Below are positions 22,407 through 57,539 of a stretch of 64,000 nucleotides of DNA, one piece after another (within the stretch, counting starts at the first letter, position 1; every line of letters starts with the position of its first letter). Position numbers and translations under genes: made by a program. Below the pieces are notes generated by a model that did not search any database, was not told where the DNA came from, and saw only the letters and a program-made list of their open reading frames with translations. This DNA is from Piscicola geometra (Eukaryota > Annelida > Clitellata > Hirudinida > Piscicolidae): the NCBI GenBank assembly GCA_943735955.1, contig OX030956.1, positions 7,182,145 to 7,246,144 of the forward strand, in the 5' to 3' direction.

Positions 22407-22828
22407 GTGTTGAATATAGAAGAACAGCAGGGCAAGTTGAGTGCTGAAATAGAAGAAATCAACGAAAAGTAGGTTTGCTTACAGTTGATTCTTTCGGAAA
22501 AACTTTTTTATGTTTTTCAATTTTATTTTGCTGAAAATTTCGTTCACGTGAACATCACTTTTTCTACTAATGCTTAAATAAAATGACAAAAATTAGACAT
22601 ATGCGATTTATTGTCTGACCCAGTAAAATGTGTTTAGAAAAAGCTATAAACCGAATGCAAATGCTCTATCAAAACATCAACAGAATCAAGATCCTGGAAA
22701 CCCACAAAGATAAATACAAGGTGAAGATCCAAGAGTGGGAGAGGAAGATGAAGGAGGAAGAAGGGAAGATGGAAATGTTGGAAGAAACGATGCAGGAGCT
22801 CAGAGGACGCCTGCAAAAGAGTCAATGA
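22407..22828 (+). CDS. coiled-coil 3' exons, probably of the gene at 20965
   Basis: Two joinable exons, 22407-22468 and 22624-22828 (donor GTAGGT, acceptor CCCAG, phase 2), give 88 residues. They begin VLNIEEQQGKLSAEIEEIN, continue through CLEKAINRMQMLYQNINRI and end LRGRLQKSQ with a TGA. Heptad-like spacing and dense E/K/Q predict a coiled coil. No start codon precedes them in frame, so they need an upstream exon; the exons at 20965-21850 are the natural candidates, but no phase-0 donor there is clearly best. It could instead be a separate small gene. Family not recognised. Confidence 0.5.
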
Positions 22829-23734
22829 CGTGGCTTTGAAACAAAAGTTTTTAAATCAGATGTATAGCTTAAAGCGACTGCCAAGATGGCAAATGCAAAA
22901 CAAAGATAATAGTAATACCCTGAATAAGATAGATGGGAGTAATTAAAATTTAGATATAAAATATTTCTTGTATTATTTTAAAGAAAAAAGTAGATTGTAG
23001 GTTAGATTAAATTTATTAAACTATTTTATACATAAAAAAAGTTTGCGAATTAGGCACGATTCAAAATGTTTTCACATGTAGAGTTGTGTCACTTTGGAAT
23101 GGTCTGCCTACTGAGTTGTTTAACCCATTAACGCATACTGTCCTTTTTTAAGGACAGCAATAACAAGTTTTTTTTATAATAGTTATCTTGATTATATTTA
23201 TTATCTTTGCAACTAATCCTGTCTTATATAAACTGAAGTCTTTAAAAAAAAAATTTTTTTGATTTGAAATTGATAAATTGTTTCGATATTCTGATTTTTC
23301 AAGGCGATAACTAAATTTTTTGTGTTTTTGTCATGGCTCATGAAAAAAAGTTAGTTATAATTTTATTTAATGTCTACCATTTATGATTTATAATATTATT
23401 CCATTGTTATTCATTCTTATATCTTATTTTAAAATAAATTTCATTTTACATGTAATATTATTTCCAAAAACTGTGTTTTATTGAGTGTCCTTTTTTAAGG
23501 ACACTATGCAGTAATACAGATGGTAAAAACAATTATTTTCAGATTCGTTCTTCATGAAGTCATTAGTATTTTGGAAGATGACAATGATTTCTTCTCAGCA
23601 GATACAGTTCTAATAGTTCTAACGACAAATCAAAATTTTAAAACATGTCTTCCCTCACATTGTTTAATTAATTTTTTATGTAACAGTCATCAAGTTGATA
23701 GCTATACAGTATAGCTAGGTTGTGCACATTGTCT

Positions 23735-23856
23735 CTTTGTTCGCAGTACATCCTACGGTTTGCCAAAGGAGCAAACCTGAAAGCATAAGTATAGCCTATA
23801 CTCATTCTTTCAGGCTATGTTCCTTTGGCAAACCGCAGGATGTACTGCGAACAAAG
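23735..23856. repeat. 122-bp near-perfect hairpin inside the piggyBac remnant
   Basis: Left arm CTTTGTTCGCAGTACATCCT continuing to CCAAAGGA and right arm TCCTTTGGCAAACCGCAGGA continuing to CGAACAAAG are reverse complements with about one mismatch over 36 bp. The inner part (CCTGAAAG ... AAGTATAG / CTATACT ... CTTTCAGG) also pairs, leaving almost no loop. It looks like a foldback or MITE insertion into the transposase region. Confidence 0.85.
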
Positions 23857-23959
23857 TGACCATGGACGCAATCTATCTGTAAGCAATGCTATGACTGTCA
23901 ACAGATTTGAATAATTATTAAGATATTTTCATTGCAATGACAATGAGAAAATTAATAAG

Positions 23960-24372
23960 TTAGACAGAATGGCCAAAGTGCGTCCATTATTTGATGCTAT
24001 GAATGAAAGATTTCACAAGTTTTAGCCCAAAGAATGTCATTTGGCGATTGATGAATCAATGGTGCCATATTATGGAAGGCATTCATCAAAAGAACTTAGC
24101 AGAGGGAAACCCATAAGGTTTTGGTATACAGTTTGGCGTCTGAATAATAGGCTTGGTTATTTGATAAACCCATATCAAGGAGCATCAGAAGAGTGCAACA
24201 ACGATTTAGGCCTTGGTGTATCAGTGGTATCCAAACTAATAAGATCATTTTGTTGGTCAAATTGAAGATGGGCAAAAAAGATGCAAGCAATGTGGAAAGA
24301 AAATGCAGAAAAATGTCTTAAATGTAATGTAGCTTCACATTTAGAGTGCTTCAGCATCTACCACGAATCGTG
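23960..24372 (+). pseudogene. piggyBac transposase remnant
   Basis: Plus-strand pieces read AKVRPLFDAMNERFHKF, then an in-frame TAG near 24022, then CHLAIDESMVPYYGRHSSKE and KPIRFWYTVWRLNNRLGYLI. This is the IDE-M-PYYGRHS region carrying one of the catalytic acidic residues. After a frame change come QIEDGQKRCKQCGKKMQ and a Cys/His-rich end ending near 24372, typical of the C-terminal zinc-binding domain. The N-terminal part is missing. The copy cannot encode an active protein. Confidence 0.9.
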
Positions 24373-24711
24373 ATTACCGTCAGTAGCAACGCATAGTGTC
24401 CTTTTTTAAGGACATTTTTTATTTTCATCATAACTTTTTTTGCATAAAATATTTCAGACTTATTTTTTGATTTTATTTTTTAGAATCAGTTTTTCAATAA
24501 ACTGTAGAAAAATTAATTAATTCCTTTGAGTCATGCGTTAATGGGTTAATCAGGATAGTGTTTTAAACTTTGAGATGGATTTGGACAGATTTTGGGATCA
24601 GGTGGATTTTAAATATAATTGACGCGCTGACCCATAATAAAAAGAGAAAATAAAAGGGGGGTGAGGAGAGGGAAGAGAAGAGATAAAAGGAAGTAGAAAA
24701 AGAAGGAAGGG

Positions 24712-24887
24712 CGGATCATATTAAATAATCCAACACCACCAAGTTACGTAGTTAAGAGGCGGAGCTTAAAGATTTTTCCTAGAAACTAAAAGTAGTTTGT
24801 AATAATAACTCTGGCCCTGAAGCTCCACCCTTTGACTACGTAAATCCACCCAAAAGTTGGTGTTGTTAGATTATTTAATATGATCCG
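24712..24887. mobile_element. hairpin MITE-like element
   Basis: Terminal CGGATCATATTAAATAATC and its inverse bracket 176 bp. The inner arms (ACGTAGTTAAGAGGCGGAGC versus GCTCCACCCTTTGACTACGT) also pair, so the whole unit can fold. No coding capacity. No clear target duplication was found, so the class is unassigned. Confidence 0.75.
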
Positions 24888-25799
24888 AAAGGGCAAAAAT
24901 AAGGATGAAATGATTATTTATTTTGTGTCTATTTTTCGTTTTTTATATAACTTTATGGTTCTATTTTTTTCATATTTTGGCATACGACTTGTTTGCGCCA
25001 ATAATTTTCGTGTTATGTTATGTTATATACGTGCATACTTGCAGATACGCATACGGTGTATGATGCCGATACAAACGAAAATACGTCAACGTTTAGTAAT
25101 AATAATTATCGATTGGATGCTTTATGCTTCATGTATTTCAGTGCGTCCTTGTGCTCAACCATAAATTAACCGTGTTTAGAGACATTTTCAGTCGTGAATT
25201 GAAAATTAGGGTTCTGGTTACTCAACTGAATTAATTTACATTAATTTGATGTGTTAAACTAGGTGTTGGTGCTTGTTTTTGAGGCTGATGTATTGATATA
25301 CGCATGTGTATGGAATAAGAGGTTATTTAATGTGCATCAATGTTGTGCTTCAATCAAGAAAGTCGAGTTCTGTAAATAATTTCTGGGACTATTTGAATTT
25401 TATTGGAATGCTGTTAATTCTTGAATACCGCATTGGTATTAGGCTTAGTTGGATAAAGTTTTTTAAACTTTTGTTGAGTTTTTCGAATTACGTCTTTGAA
25501 ACTGTTATTAATATTGATGAAACGTTAAAAAATATTAAAATACAAGATGTCTTATTGGAAAAAAAGTCATTTTAGTTTGTTGAAGTTTTGAAAATATTAT
25601 AGTATTTCATACGAAAATTAGTTTTAAGGGGACCACTAAAAAACAAGTTTTAAAATGTCAAAAACCTTTTGATTACTATGCAGGAATGTTAGAGCAAAAA
25701 CTATAAAGTACTTTAAATGTTCATTAAATTACCTTCTCTGCTAATTAAAATGTCTCCTATTTCTCGGTCAATAAATAGGAAAGTTTCGTTTTCGAGTTG
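24888..25799. other. region upstream of the membrane-tail exon
   Basis: AT-rich. Open frames at 24880-25164 and 25306-25575 have hydrophobic, Ile/Phe-rich translations of the kind AT-rich DNA gives and show no domain. If the exon at 25800 has upstream ectodomain exons, I could not identify them here. Confidence 0.35.
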
Positions 25800-28751
25800 A
25801 TGGCCAACGCAGCAGTACCGCTTCCGATCGACCGCTCTGACGAAGACGTTGCCAGACCGGTCTTCATCGCATTTGTGACTCTGGGGGCGGTTCTCCCACT
25901 CCTCCTCATCATCGCCGCTGTGATATTCCTCAAATGGAGGCGAAGAAAGAAGGTGATCCAGGTGGATCGGAGAGGTGAAATGAACTTTGACGACTTTGAA
26001 GAGATTCCTGCCAGATCTCCCAAGCTTCAAGTAAATGAAGCCGTCGACCCCAAGTATCCTCCACAAAACGCCCAACCAAAGAAGGACGAGTCTTTGAAAC
26101 TACAGAGTTTTGGATTTGAGTCTCACGAAAAAGAATTTGAAGTTTATGCCCCGAAAAAACCCGCTAGACAGATGAATATGGCAAAAAGCAGCGTCGACAA
26201 AAAGCGATTAAGTGTAATTTCTGAAAACCCGAGTGAAACGTCTCAAATAAAATTGGAAGAAAACTTTTCTTTGAACACCTCTCAAACACCTTTATCAACA
26301 CCCTACATGAACTCCTCTCTTGTCACTCCACCTTTAAACAACAAAAAAGTTGAAAGTCCGTCTTTGAAGACGGCTCCGAAAGACAAGACGCCTTCCAGTC
26401 TTTTGAACATCGCCACAGAAAAAAACGTTCTAGACTCTAGCGCAGATAGTCTTCCTACGAATGAAAGAGTGAATGAGGCTTACCCTTACAGCGCGATGGA
26501 GGGTGGAAGACCGGTGGACAGCAGAAACATTGCCGTCAAGAATGCTCTCTTACAAATCGTTAACCAGCGTCCGAAAGAAATGTTTGAAGAGTATGATGAA
26601 GAGGAAGAAACAGATGATGGTGGTAATGATGACGATGATGATGCTGTTTACTCAGCCGAAAGTAGACGAAATAATTTCTTCAAATCACATCAAAGAGATT
26701 TTCCAAACTATCCAGATGACAAGCCAGAAAGACTGAAACCTTCTGTACAAACTTCAACAACCGACGACAACTATGCGCCTTACTACAGACAACCCCCAGA
26801 AACGTTAAATGTGGGTTATGTGGACCCTGAAAGGAACGAAAAGCTAAAATCTTACAACGGAAAGTATATCAAGTCTCTAAATTCTTCCCTAGACTCAACA
26901 GACCTCAATGCAAAGCAAGCCAATCTGGTGGCTGGCTCAAACGCCTACTCTTTCTACTCCACTCACCTTGTTCATTCACCATCAAAGTCACAATCCGATG
27001 TTCCTACCAAAAAAAAGATATCAGATAATTATGAAACAAATTTAAGAACTGAAGAGCCAATTCTGAATCCTTTGAAACAAAATCTATACCCAGAAGCAGG
27101 TGAAAACACATACCAAAACGTTCATATTAATCCTAGGCAAAACGCTAAGAAAAAATCGCTAGACAGAAGTCTCATGTCGACTTCCAGTGACTCGAGGTAC
27201 GTTTACAACGGAGTAATTGAGATTCCTGCGGCAAGTCCTGCAGTCAATCGAACTGCATACGATGAACTTGAATACAAAAATGTTCCAGAAGTAAGGAAAT
27301 ATGGATTTGACAAAGCTGAAAATAATAAAGGGTATGAAAATTCAACCGAAAATTATATTAGAGAAAAACTAAAAAGAGATTATGAATATGAAAGTAAATT
27401 TCATCGGGAAAAACCAAAGTATGATTTGGAATCATTCCCATCAAAAACAATCGTCAAACCTGAATTGACACTTTACAGCAATGACAACTACTACAAGCCA
27501 AAGGGTTCCGACAGAAGCGATGTCTACAAAGACCCAATCGTTGAAAGAACTCCAAGGGACGCTGAATACCTCATGCCCAACGCTGGAAACTACGTTGGCT
27601 CTGAGAGACCCGTTAAGAAGGTTGAGTTCAATAGTAGGAAAATATACCTTGAAAATCTAGATCCTAAATATAATAAATTATCTAAAAATAATGAAAATAA
27701 CAACAACAATAACGGTAAGTTCAATGATGATGATTTGAGAGGATTGGAGGAATGGAGGAAAGGGAGGATGAGTGGTAAAGAGGTCTTGAGGCATGAGCCG
27801 GATCCAAGATTCGAACTCAACAAGGCGAACAGGCAACAAAGGCAATACAACAGCGACTTTGATGACGCATACGAAAGATACAACGCAATAAACAGCTATA
27901 AAAACGATGTTGGTGCCAGTAAAAATAGGGTGGTAGACGGGAATTTCATCCTCAGCAAACGAGATTCAGTCTCCAACTACAACAACCCTCCAAGCCATCA
28001 TAGAGTGCCATCAGACACACGATTTACTACAAATTCACCTCAACAAAGAAACCACCCTTCAAATCTGAAACGAGAAGAAAAAGAAGTTTTGAAAATTTTT
28101 GATGCCATTTACAAAGAAGAAGGCTTAAGCTCCGGCTCTGAGCGGGTCTCCAGCACTGGGGAACCCAAGAGCAACTACACGTTTAGAGCCTCAAAACCTC
28201 CAGTTCCAAAAAATGACTTGAACGATTTTTTAACTCGAAAAACAGTTTCTTCAGGTCCGTTGGCCAGAGAGCGTTTGAATGCACCTACCAAGGAAGGCAT
28301 TTTCACCATCGACACACGAGACACACCCCTCGATGACTCATTTTCTCAGAGACCGTACTATAACAGCCGGCTATCCTCCTATTACGAGCCGTTGAAATCT
28401 GATGTACCAGCTACTAGGCCCATAATGCCCTCTCGCTTCGCTCCACCATCAGCCCCTCACTACAACTACAATGGATCTCCTTCCAAGACAAACTACGATG
28501 ACTCTAACAAAAGATACGGAGACTACAAAAAATACAACAATATCAATTACAACTATGACAATAATATTAATAATAACTACAACAAGAGCATAAACACTGA
28601 CAACTACAACAGCAACAACACTAACATTTACAAAGTCGAAAGCAGCAACAACAAAGCCTCTAAACCATACGAAAACCTTCTCTCGGAAGACTACCCATAT
28701 AGAAGACGAATTCAAATACAAAACGATTATAGAGCCCCTACTAATCGTTAA
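25800..28751 (+). CDS. single-pass membrane protein with ~930-residue cytoplasmic tail, unrecognised
   Basis: Uninterrupted frame of 983 codons from the ATG at 25800, in Kozak-neutral context, to TAA. Residues about 20-45 (PVFIAFVTLGAVLPLLLIIA followed by AVIF) form one transmembrane helix, and LKWRRRKK directly after it is a stop-transfer signal, so the N-terminus is outside and the long tail cytosolic. There is no signal peptide. An in-frame TAG precedes at 25776, and possible acceptor AGs lie at 25795-25815, so this is plausibly the last exon of a longer type I receptor rather than a whole gene. The tail is disordered, rich in Asn, Lys, Ser, Pro and Tyr, with an Asp/Glu patch (EEYDEEEETDDGG), many Ser-Pro sites and Asn-rich runs near the end. 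It ends IQNDYRAPTNR. No family recognised. AATAAA follows at 28764. Confidence 0.75.
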   Translation: MANAAVPLPIDRSDEDVARPVFIAFVTLGAVLPLLLIIAAVIFLKWRRRKKVIQVDRRGEMNFDDFEEIPARSPKLQVNEAVDPKYPPQNAQPKKDESLKLQSFGFESHEKEFEVYAPKKPARQMNMAKSSVDKKRLSVISENPSETSQIKLEENFSLNTSQTPLSTPYMNSSLVTPPLNNKKVESPSLKTAPKDKTPSSLLNIATEKNVLDSSADSLPTNERVNEAYPYSAMEGGRPVDSRNIAVKNALLQIVNQRPKEMFEEYDEEEETDDGGNDDDDDAVYSAESRRNNFFKSHQRDFPNYPDDKPERLKPSVQTSTTDDNYAPYYRQPPETLNVGYVDPERNEKLKSYNGKYIKSLNSSLDSTDLNAKQANLVAGSNAYSFYSTHLVHSPSKSQSDVPTKKKISDNYETNLRTEEPILNPLKQNLYPEAGENTYQNVHINPRQNAKKKSLDRSLMSTSSDSRYVYNGVIEIPAASPAVNRTAYDELEYKNVPEVRKYGFDKAENNKGYENSTENYIREKLKRDYEYESKFHREKPKYDLESFPSKTIVKPELTLYSNDNYYKPKGSDRSDVYKDPIVERTPRDAEYLMPNAGNYVGSERPVKKVEFNSRKIYLENLDPKYNKLSKNNENNNNNNGKFNDDDLRGLEEWRKGRMSGKEVLRHEPDPRFELNKANRQQRQYNSDFDDAYERYNAINSYKNDVGASKNRVVDGNFILSKRDSVSNYNNPPSHHRVPSDTRFTTNSPQQRNHPSNLKREEKEVLKIFDAIYKEEGLSSGSERVSSTGEPKSNYTFRASKPPVPKNDLNDFLTRKTVSSGPLARERLNAPTKEGIFTIDTRDTPLDDSFSQRPYYNSRLSSYYEPLKSDVPATRPIMPSRFAPPSAPHYNYNGSPSKTNYDDSNKRYGDYKKYNNINYNYDNNINNNYNKSINTDNYNSNNTNIYKVESSNNKASKPYENLLSEDYPYRRRIQIQNDYRAPTNR

Positions 28752-28763
28752 TGCAAGAATATC

Positions 28764-28769
28764 AATAAA
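28764..28769 (+). promoter_or_regulatory. AATAAA polyadenylation-type signal
   Basis: AATAAA 13 bp after the stop of the membrane-tail exon; a second AATAAA lies near 28855. Supports a 3' end here. Confidence 0.6.
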
Positions 28770-31870
<3,101 letters not shown>

Positions 31871-31872
31871 AC

Positions 31873-31878
31873 TTTATT
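31873..31878 (-). promoter_or_regulatory. polyadenylation-type signal of the TARP gene
   Basis: Minus-strand AATAAA (plus TTTATT) 125 bp after the TARP stop codon. Confidence 0.5.
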
Positions 31879-32002
31879 GGATAATGAAGAAAAAGTCATA
31901 CAAAAAAACTTTTAATTATCTAAAAAACCAATAATATAAATAAATAAAATAAATAGCAATGTCCCTGTTAAATACGATTAATCCTAGCGTGGAGCTCATC
32001 AT

Positions 32003-45973
<13,971 letters not shown>

Positions 45974-45979
45974 TTTATT
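45974..45979 (-). promoter_or_regulatory. polyadenylation-type signal of the USP gene
   Basis: Minus-strand AATAAA (plus TTTATT) about 120 bp beyond the USP stop at 46097. Confidence 0.45.
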
Positions 45980-46096
45980 AATCAAAAAATAATCACATAA
46001 TTTAACAAATAAAACTTTTAAATAATTAAAAAGCCAATTATAAAACTAAAAAGGCACTTTCTAATCTTTATATTTGCCTAATCTCAAATCGCTACT

Positions 46097-54219
<8,123 letters not shown>

Positions 54220-54634
54220 CTGTTGTAAATGAAATTAAGTTTTAATTTTCTAAATATCATTTGAATTGTAAAAAGTATGGTTGAAATCACATTTTAACTA
54301 AATATATAGCTCGCATTAGACTTAAAGACTAATAAATTCAAACCTTGGTTAAAGACATCTTGATTGTTCTTTAATTTCCCCATTATTTAAAGTTTTCAAA
54401 AGTAAGAAGAATGTTACTAAATTTAAAAGGTTTAAATCACATCTACAATTTAGAAAAAGTGGATTAGATAAAAATCTGAAAACTGAAATATGAAAATAAA
54501 TTCAATAAGTATTTTTAATAGTTTAAACAAATAAAAAATTGGTTTTATAAATTTTTAAAATTATTTTTGTATTTCTTTAATTGTCTAAAATTGAACAGTA
54601 ATACAAACTTTTTCATACAACAAATTTTGCCAAG
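54220..54634. promoter_or_regulatory. divergent upstream region of USP and RBM22
   Basis: About 415 bp between the first recognised USP exon (minus) and the RBM22 start codon (plus). The missing first USP exon, with its start codon, is probably here; an ATG at 54358 followed by a donor at 54343 exists but its phase does not fit the next exon. A bidirectional promoter is likely; no motif is diagnostic. Confidence 0.5.
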
Positions 54635-57039
54635 ATGGCGATGTCAAAAAGTGCTAACGCTTACAACAGAGTTCATTGGGAAGAAAGTGTGAGTTTTGTG
54701 AACTAAAAATTTTATTCATATTTTCTTCAGATAAATTGTTACCATTGTAATCCATCAGACTATATAAACATTTCTAAAATCAATCCAATTGAAATTGAAA
54801 ATCCTTAATCAATTTCAGGACTTTCCAATTCTCTGTCAAACATGCTTAGGAGACAATCCGTTCTTGAGAATGGTTTGTAAATACTATAATAATATGGGCG
54901 ATTTTAGGATTTATTATATAGTTTGTACTTTTTCGTGAAATGACAATTATTTAATAATATGAAAACTTATATGTTTTCTAATTTTAAATACTTTCATTTT
55001 CATTAATTTCAATCAAATCTTCTTGCGCATCTCAGATGAGGGAAAAACATGGCAAAGAATGTAAGATTTGTTCCCGTCCATTCACAGTCTTCCGTTGGTG
55101 TCCTGGAGCAAAGATGCGCTTCAAGAAAACGGAAGTTTGTCAGACATGCTCCAAAACGAAGAATGTCTGCCAAACGTGTCTTCTTGACCTAGAATATGGT
55201 AGGATTTAGGGATGTTATAACGAAATATCAATACAGAATTGTAATGTAGTAAAGCAATAACGAGAGAGGAGATGACTTAGATGGTAGACGTCTGACTTGC
55301 AACTTAAAGGTCGCCAGTTCGAATCCCTGATGAGCAACAATGAAGCATCATATACCTAGGGTATTGGGAGATGTGTTCATCCTGTGGAGTGGTGCATCTG
55401 GTGCATAAGAACCATGGTTCTCAGAACCATTATAATATGGCCAGCGTCTGTCAGGCTGTAAATAATACCGACCATGAATAAGAAATAACGAGATACTCTA
55501 ATTTTTGTTTTAACTTTCCAAACACTACTTTTTATTCTACTTTATAAGACTTTCATCAAGCCACATAATTATTTTAATTATTAAAAACAAACAATATTTT
55601 CTGCATTCCTCATTCCAAACATAAAACATTTGCATTGCAGGCCTGCCCGTGCAGGTTCGTGACGCGGCGTACAACCTCGAGAAGGAGGACATTCCAAAGA
55701 GTGAGGTCGGCAAAGAGTACTACACACAGATGAAGGAGCAGGAGGTGTGTGTGGTGTGATGTAGGATGGTTTAGATGAAGCTGGGATTCAGAGGCGATGG
55801 TTTCAACTATGCCGTGATTTAGGGGCGATCGTTTCATTTGAACTGGGATTTTGATCAGTGGTAGGAGTTTCGGAAGTTGTGGAATTGGAGTGTTTAAAGT
55901 ATTATGAAAGTAAGGGTGACTAGTGGTTGAGTAGTTCAAACATTTTTCTTGAGTATAAAATGAAGCCATACACTTTTTCAACATATGCACTGATTGAATA
56001 ATCTACAAATTTTCCAATTTTGTTGCATACAACCACTAATTGAAAAGTTCTCAAACACATTCCACACAACCACAACTACCACCACCTAGATAGCACAAAC
56101 AGATGGGACAGTGGCGGTGGGAGCTCTGGGCAAGGCACGAAGGCCCAACGAGATGCTGATGAAGATGGCCAGAACCACGCCGTACTATAAGAGGAACAGG
56201 TGAGAGTGGTGTGGGATGGAGTCATGTTGTTTCAATGGTGGTTCCAGTGAAGAAAGGGGTTGGTCTTATACTTGAGTAGTTGCTTTAAGGGGGGATTCGA
56301 ATGTTTTAAAATGTATAATATGCCGCTACATTTTATTGATTAATCAACCAAAATAACCCCCCCCTCCACTAATCTCCCACTCACACAAACACACTTCCAT
56401 ACACACACACACACAAACACACTGCCATACACACACACATACACACACACACACACACACAGACCACACATATGCTCGTTCTGGGTGAAGGGGGAGTGCA
56501 AGAGGGGCGAGGAGTGCCCGTACAGGCACGAAAAGCCCACCGACCCCGACGACCCGCTCTCCGAACAGAACATCAAGGACCGCTTCTTCGGCGTTAACGA
56601 CCCCGTAGCCGAGAAGCTGATGAATCGGTATAAGGATGGAAGTGAGGAGGATGGAGAGGAGAGGAGTGGGGGGGTTGCTGGTAGTGGTGCGGGTTCTGGT
56701 GTTGGAAGGAAGAGTGGTAATGAAGGGGTTGGAGGGTCTGATGGTGGTGGGTTTGGTAGTAGTGGTGGTGGTGGTGGTGGTGATAGAGGTGGTAGGATGG
56801 GCAACCAAGTTAGAGGGGGACCAGATTTCTTCAATCTGAATGCACCGCCTCCGTTCATGTTCCCTCCACCCCCTCCGAACCTCCCCTTCCCACCTCCTTC
56901 GGATCTCTTCATGCCACCACCCCCGCTCTTGCCTCCACCACCCGGCTTGATGCCCCCCAATGTGCCACCACCACCCTCCCTCCTCTACCCATCCCAAGAC
57001 CCCTCCAGACTAGGGGCTGCTAAGAAAAGTGACAAATAG
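54635..57039 (+). CDS. RBM22: pre-mRNA-splicing factor RBM22, lacking the RRM
   Basis: Six exons: 54635-54688, 54819-54872, 55036-55198, 55641-55744, 56090-56199, 56463-57039; 353 residues against 420 in human. RBM22 (yeast Ecm2/Cwc2) is a nuclear spliceosome component that contacts U6 and the intron in the catalytic core. The N-terminus is extremely conserved: [15 protein letters not shown] (19-33), [35 protein letters not shown] (81-91), then [20 protein letters not shown] and the CCCH finger (C166, C174, C180, H184) followed by [10 protein letters not shown] and [12 protein letters not shown]. Where the RRM should begin (about residue 222) there is instead a Gly/Ser/Asp-rich linker of about 60 residues. 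The Pro-rich tail (FFNLNAPPP ... [11 protein letters not shown]) is normal for the family. The last exon is one open frame with no room for the domain. The start [12 protein letters not shown] matches the family. Confidence 0.96.
55266..55483 (+). mobile_element. tRNA-derived SINE in RBM22 intron 3
   Basis: Flanked by an exact 10-bp direct repeat AATAACGAGA (55256-55265 and 55484-55493). The head has pol III promoter boxes: A-box-like TAGATGGTAGACG (55278) and B box AGTTCGAATCC (55316-55326), about 35 bp apart as in tRNA genes. The 3' body includes a palindrome AGAACCATGGTTCT. The exact duplication suggests a fairly recent insertion. Only one clear copy is seen in this window. Confidence 0.88.
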
Positions 57040-57188
57040 TAGTAGTATTATTTTAGGGATTACTCATTATTTTAATATTAACTTTTATTATTTATATAAC
57101 TTTTTCAATTTTTTATTGTTATTTTTTATTATGATTGTGTCTTACTAAAGAACTTTTTACATTTACTTTGTTTCGCATGTTTAATGTG

Positions 57189-57194
57189 AATAAA
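57189..57194 (+). promoter_or_regulatory. AATAAA polyadenylation signal of RBM22
   Basis: AATAAA 150 bp after the RBM22 stop; the next gene starts only about 350 bp further on. Confidence 0.65.
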
Positions 57195-57539
57195 GTTTAA
57201 AATCGATTTACAAATTGATTATCAACGAGCTTGCATTAACAAAATCCAATTCTTAATATACATTTAAATAATTTATCTTACTTGCTAATTTGACCAACAT
57301 TCCAATCACTTTAGGCATTAAATGTTTAGGCCGGATTTTGAAAATGTTAATTTAATGGGAAAAAGTTTTTCAGTATCAAGCTCAATTACCACAAATTTTC
57401 AAAGCAATTGTTTTAGATTTAAACTACAAATGCCAAACCAAAACTAAAAACCATAATTCTCCATGGTAACAAGGTGTCTTAGTAATACAAAAAAGACTTA
57501 AATGCTTTCATTCTAAAGTTTAAATTTTAAACCATCAAA

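Larger units (their letters stand above)
23124..24545. mobile_element. piggyBac-family element, inactive
   Basis: Bounded by TTAA on both sides (23120-23123 and 24546-24549). Inverted termini are CCCATTAACGCAT on the left and ATGCGTTAATGGG on the right. TTAA target duplication with CCC-starting ends is diagnostic for piggyBac. Subterminal copies of TGTCCTTTTTTAAGGACA, itself a palindrome, occur near 23147, 23486 and 24397. Remains of the transposase lie at 23960-24370. The interior also carries a 122-bp hairpin at 23735-23856. Confidence 0.93.

Noticed and set aside
54344..54358. Tiny exon MSLTK as the missing first exon of the USP gene
   Set aside because: Its donor leaves phase 0, while the next exon (54219) needs a one-base carry-over; the true first exon is unresolved.
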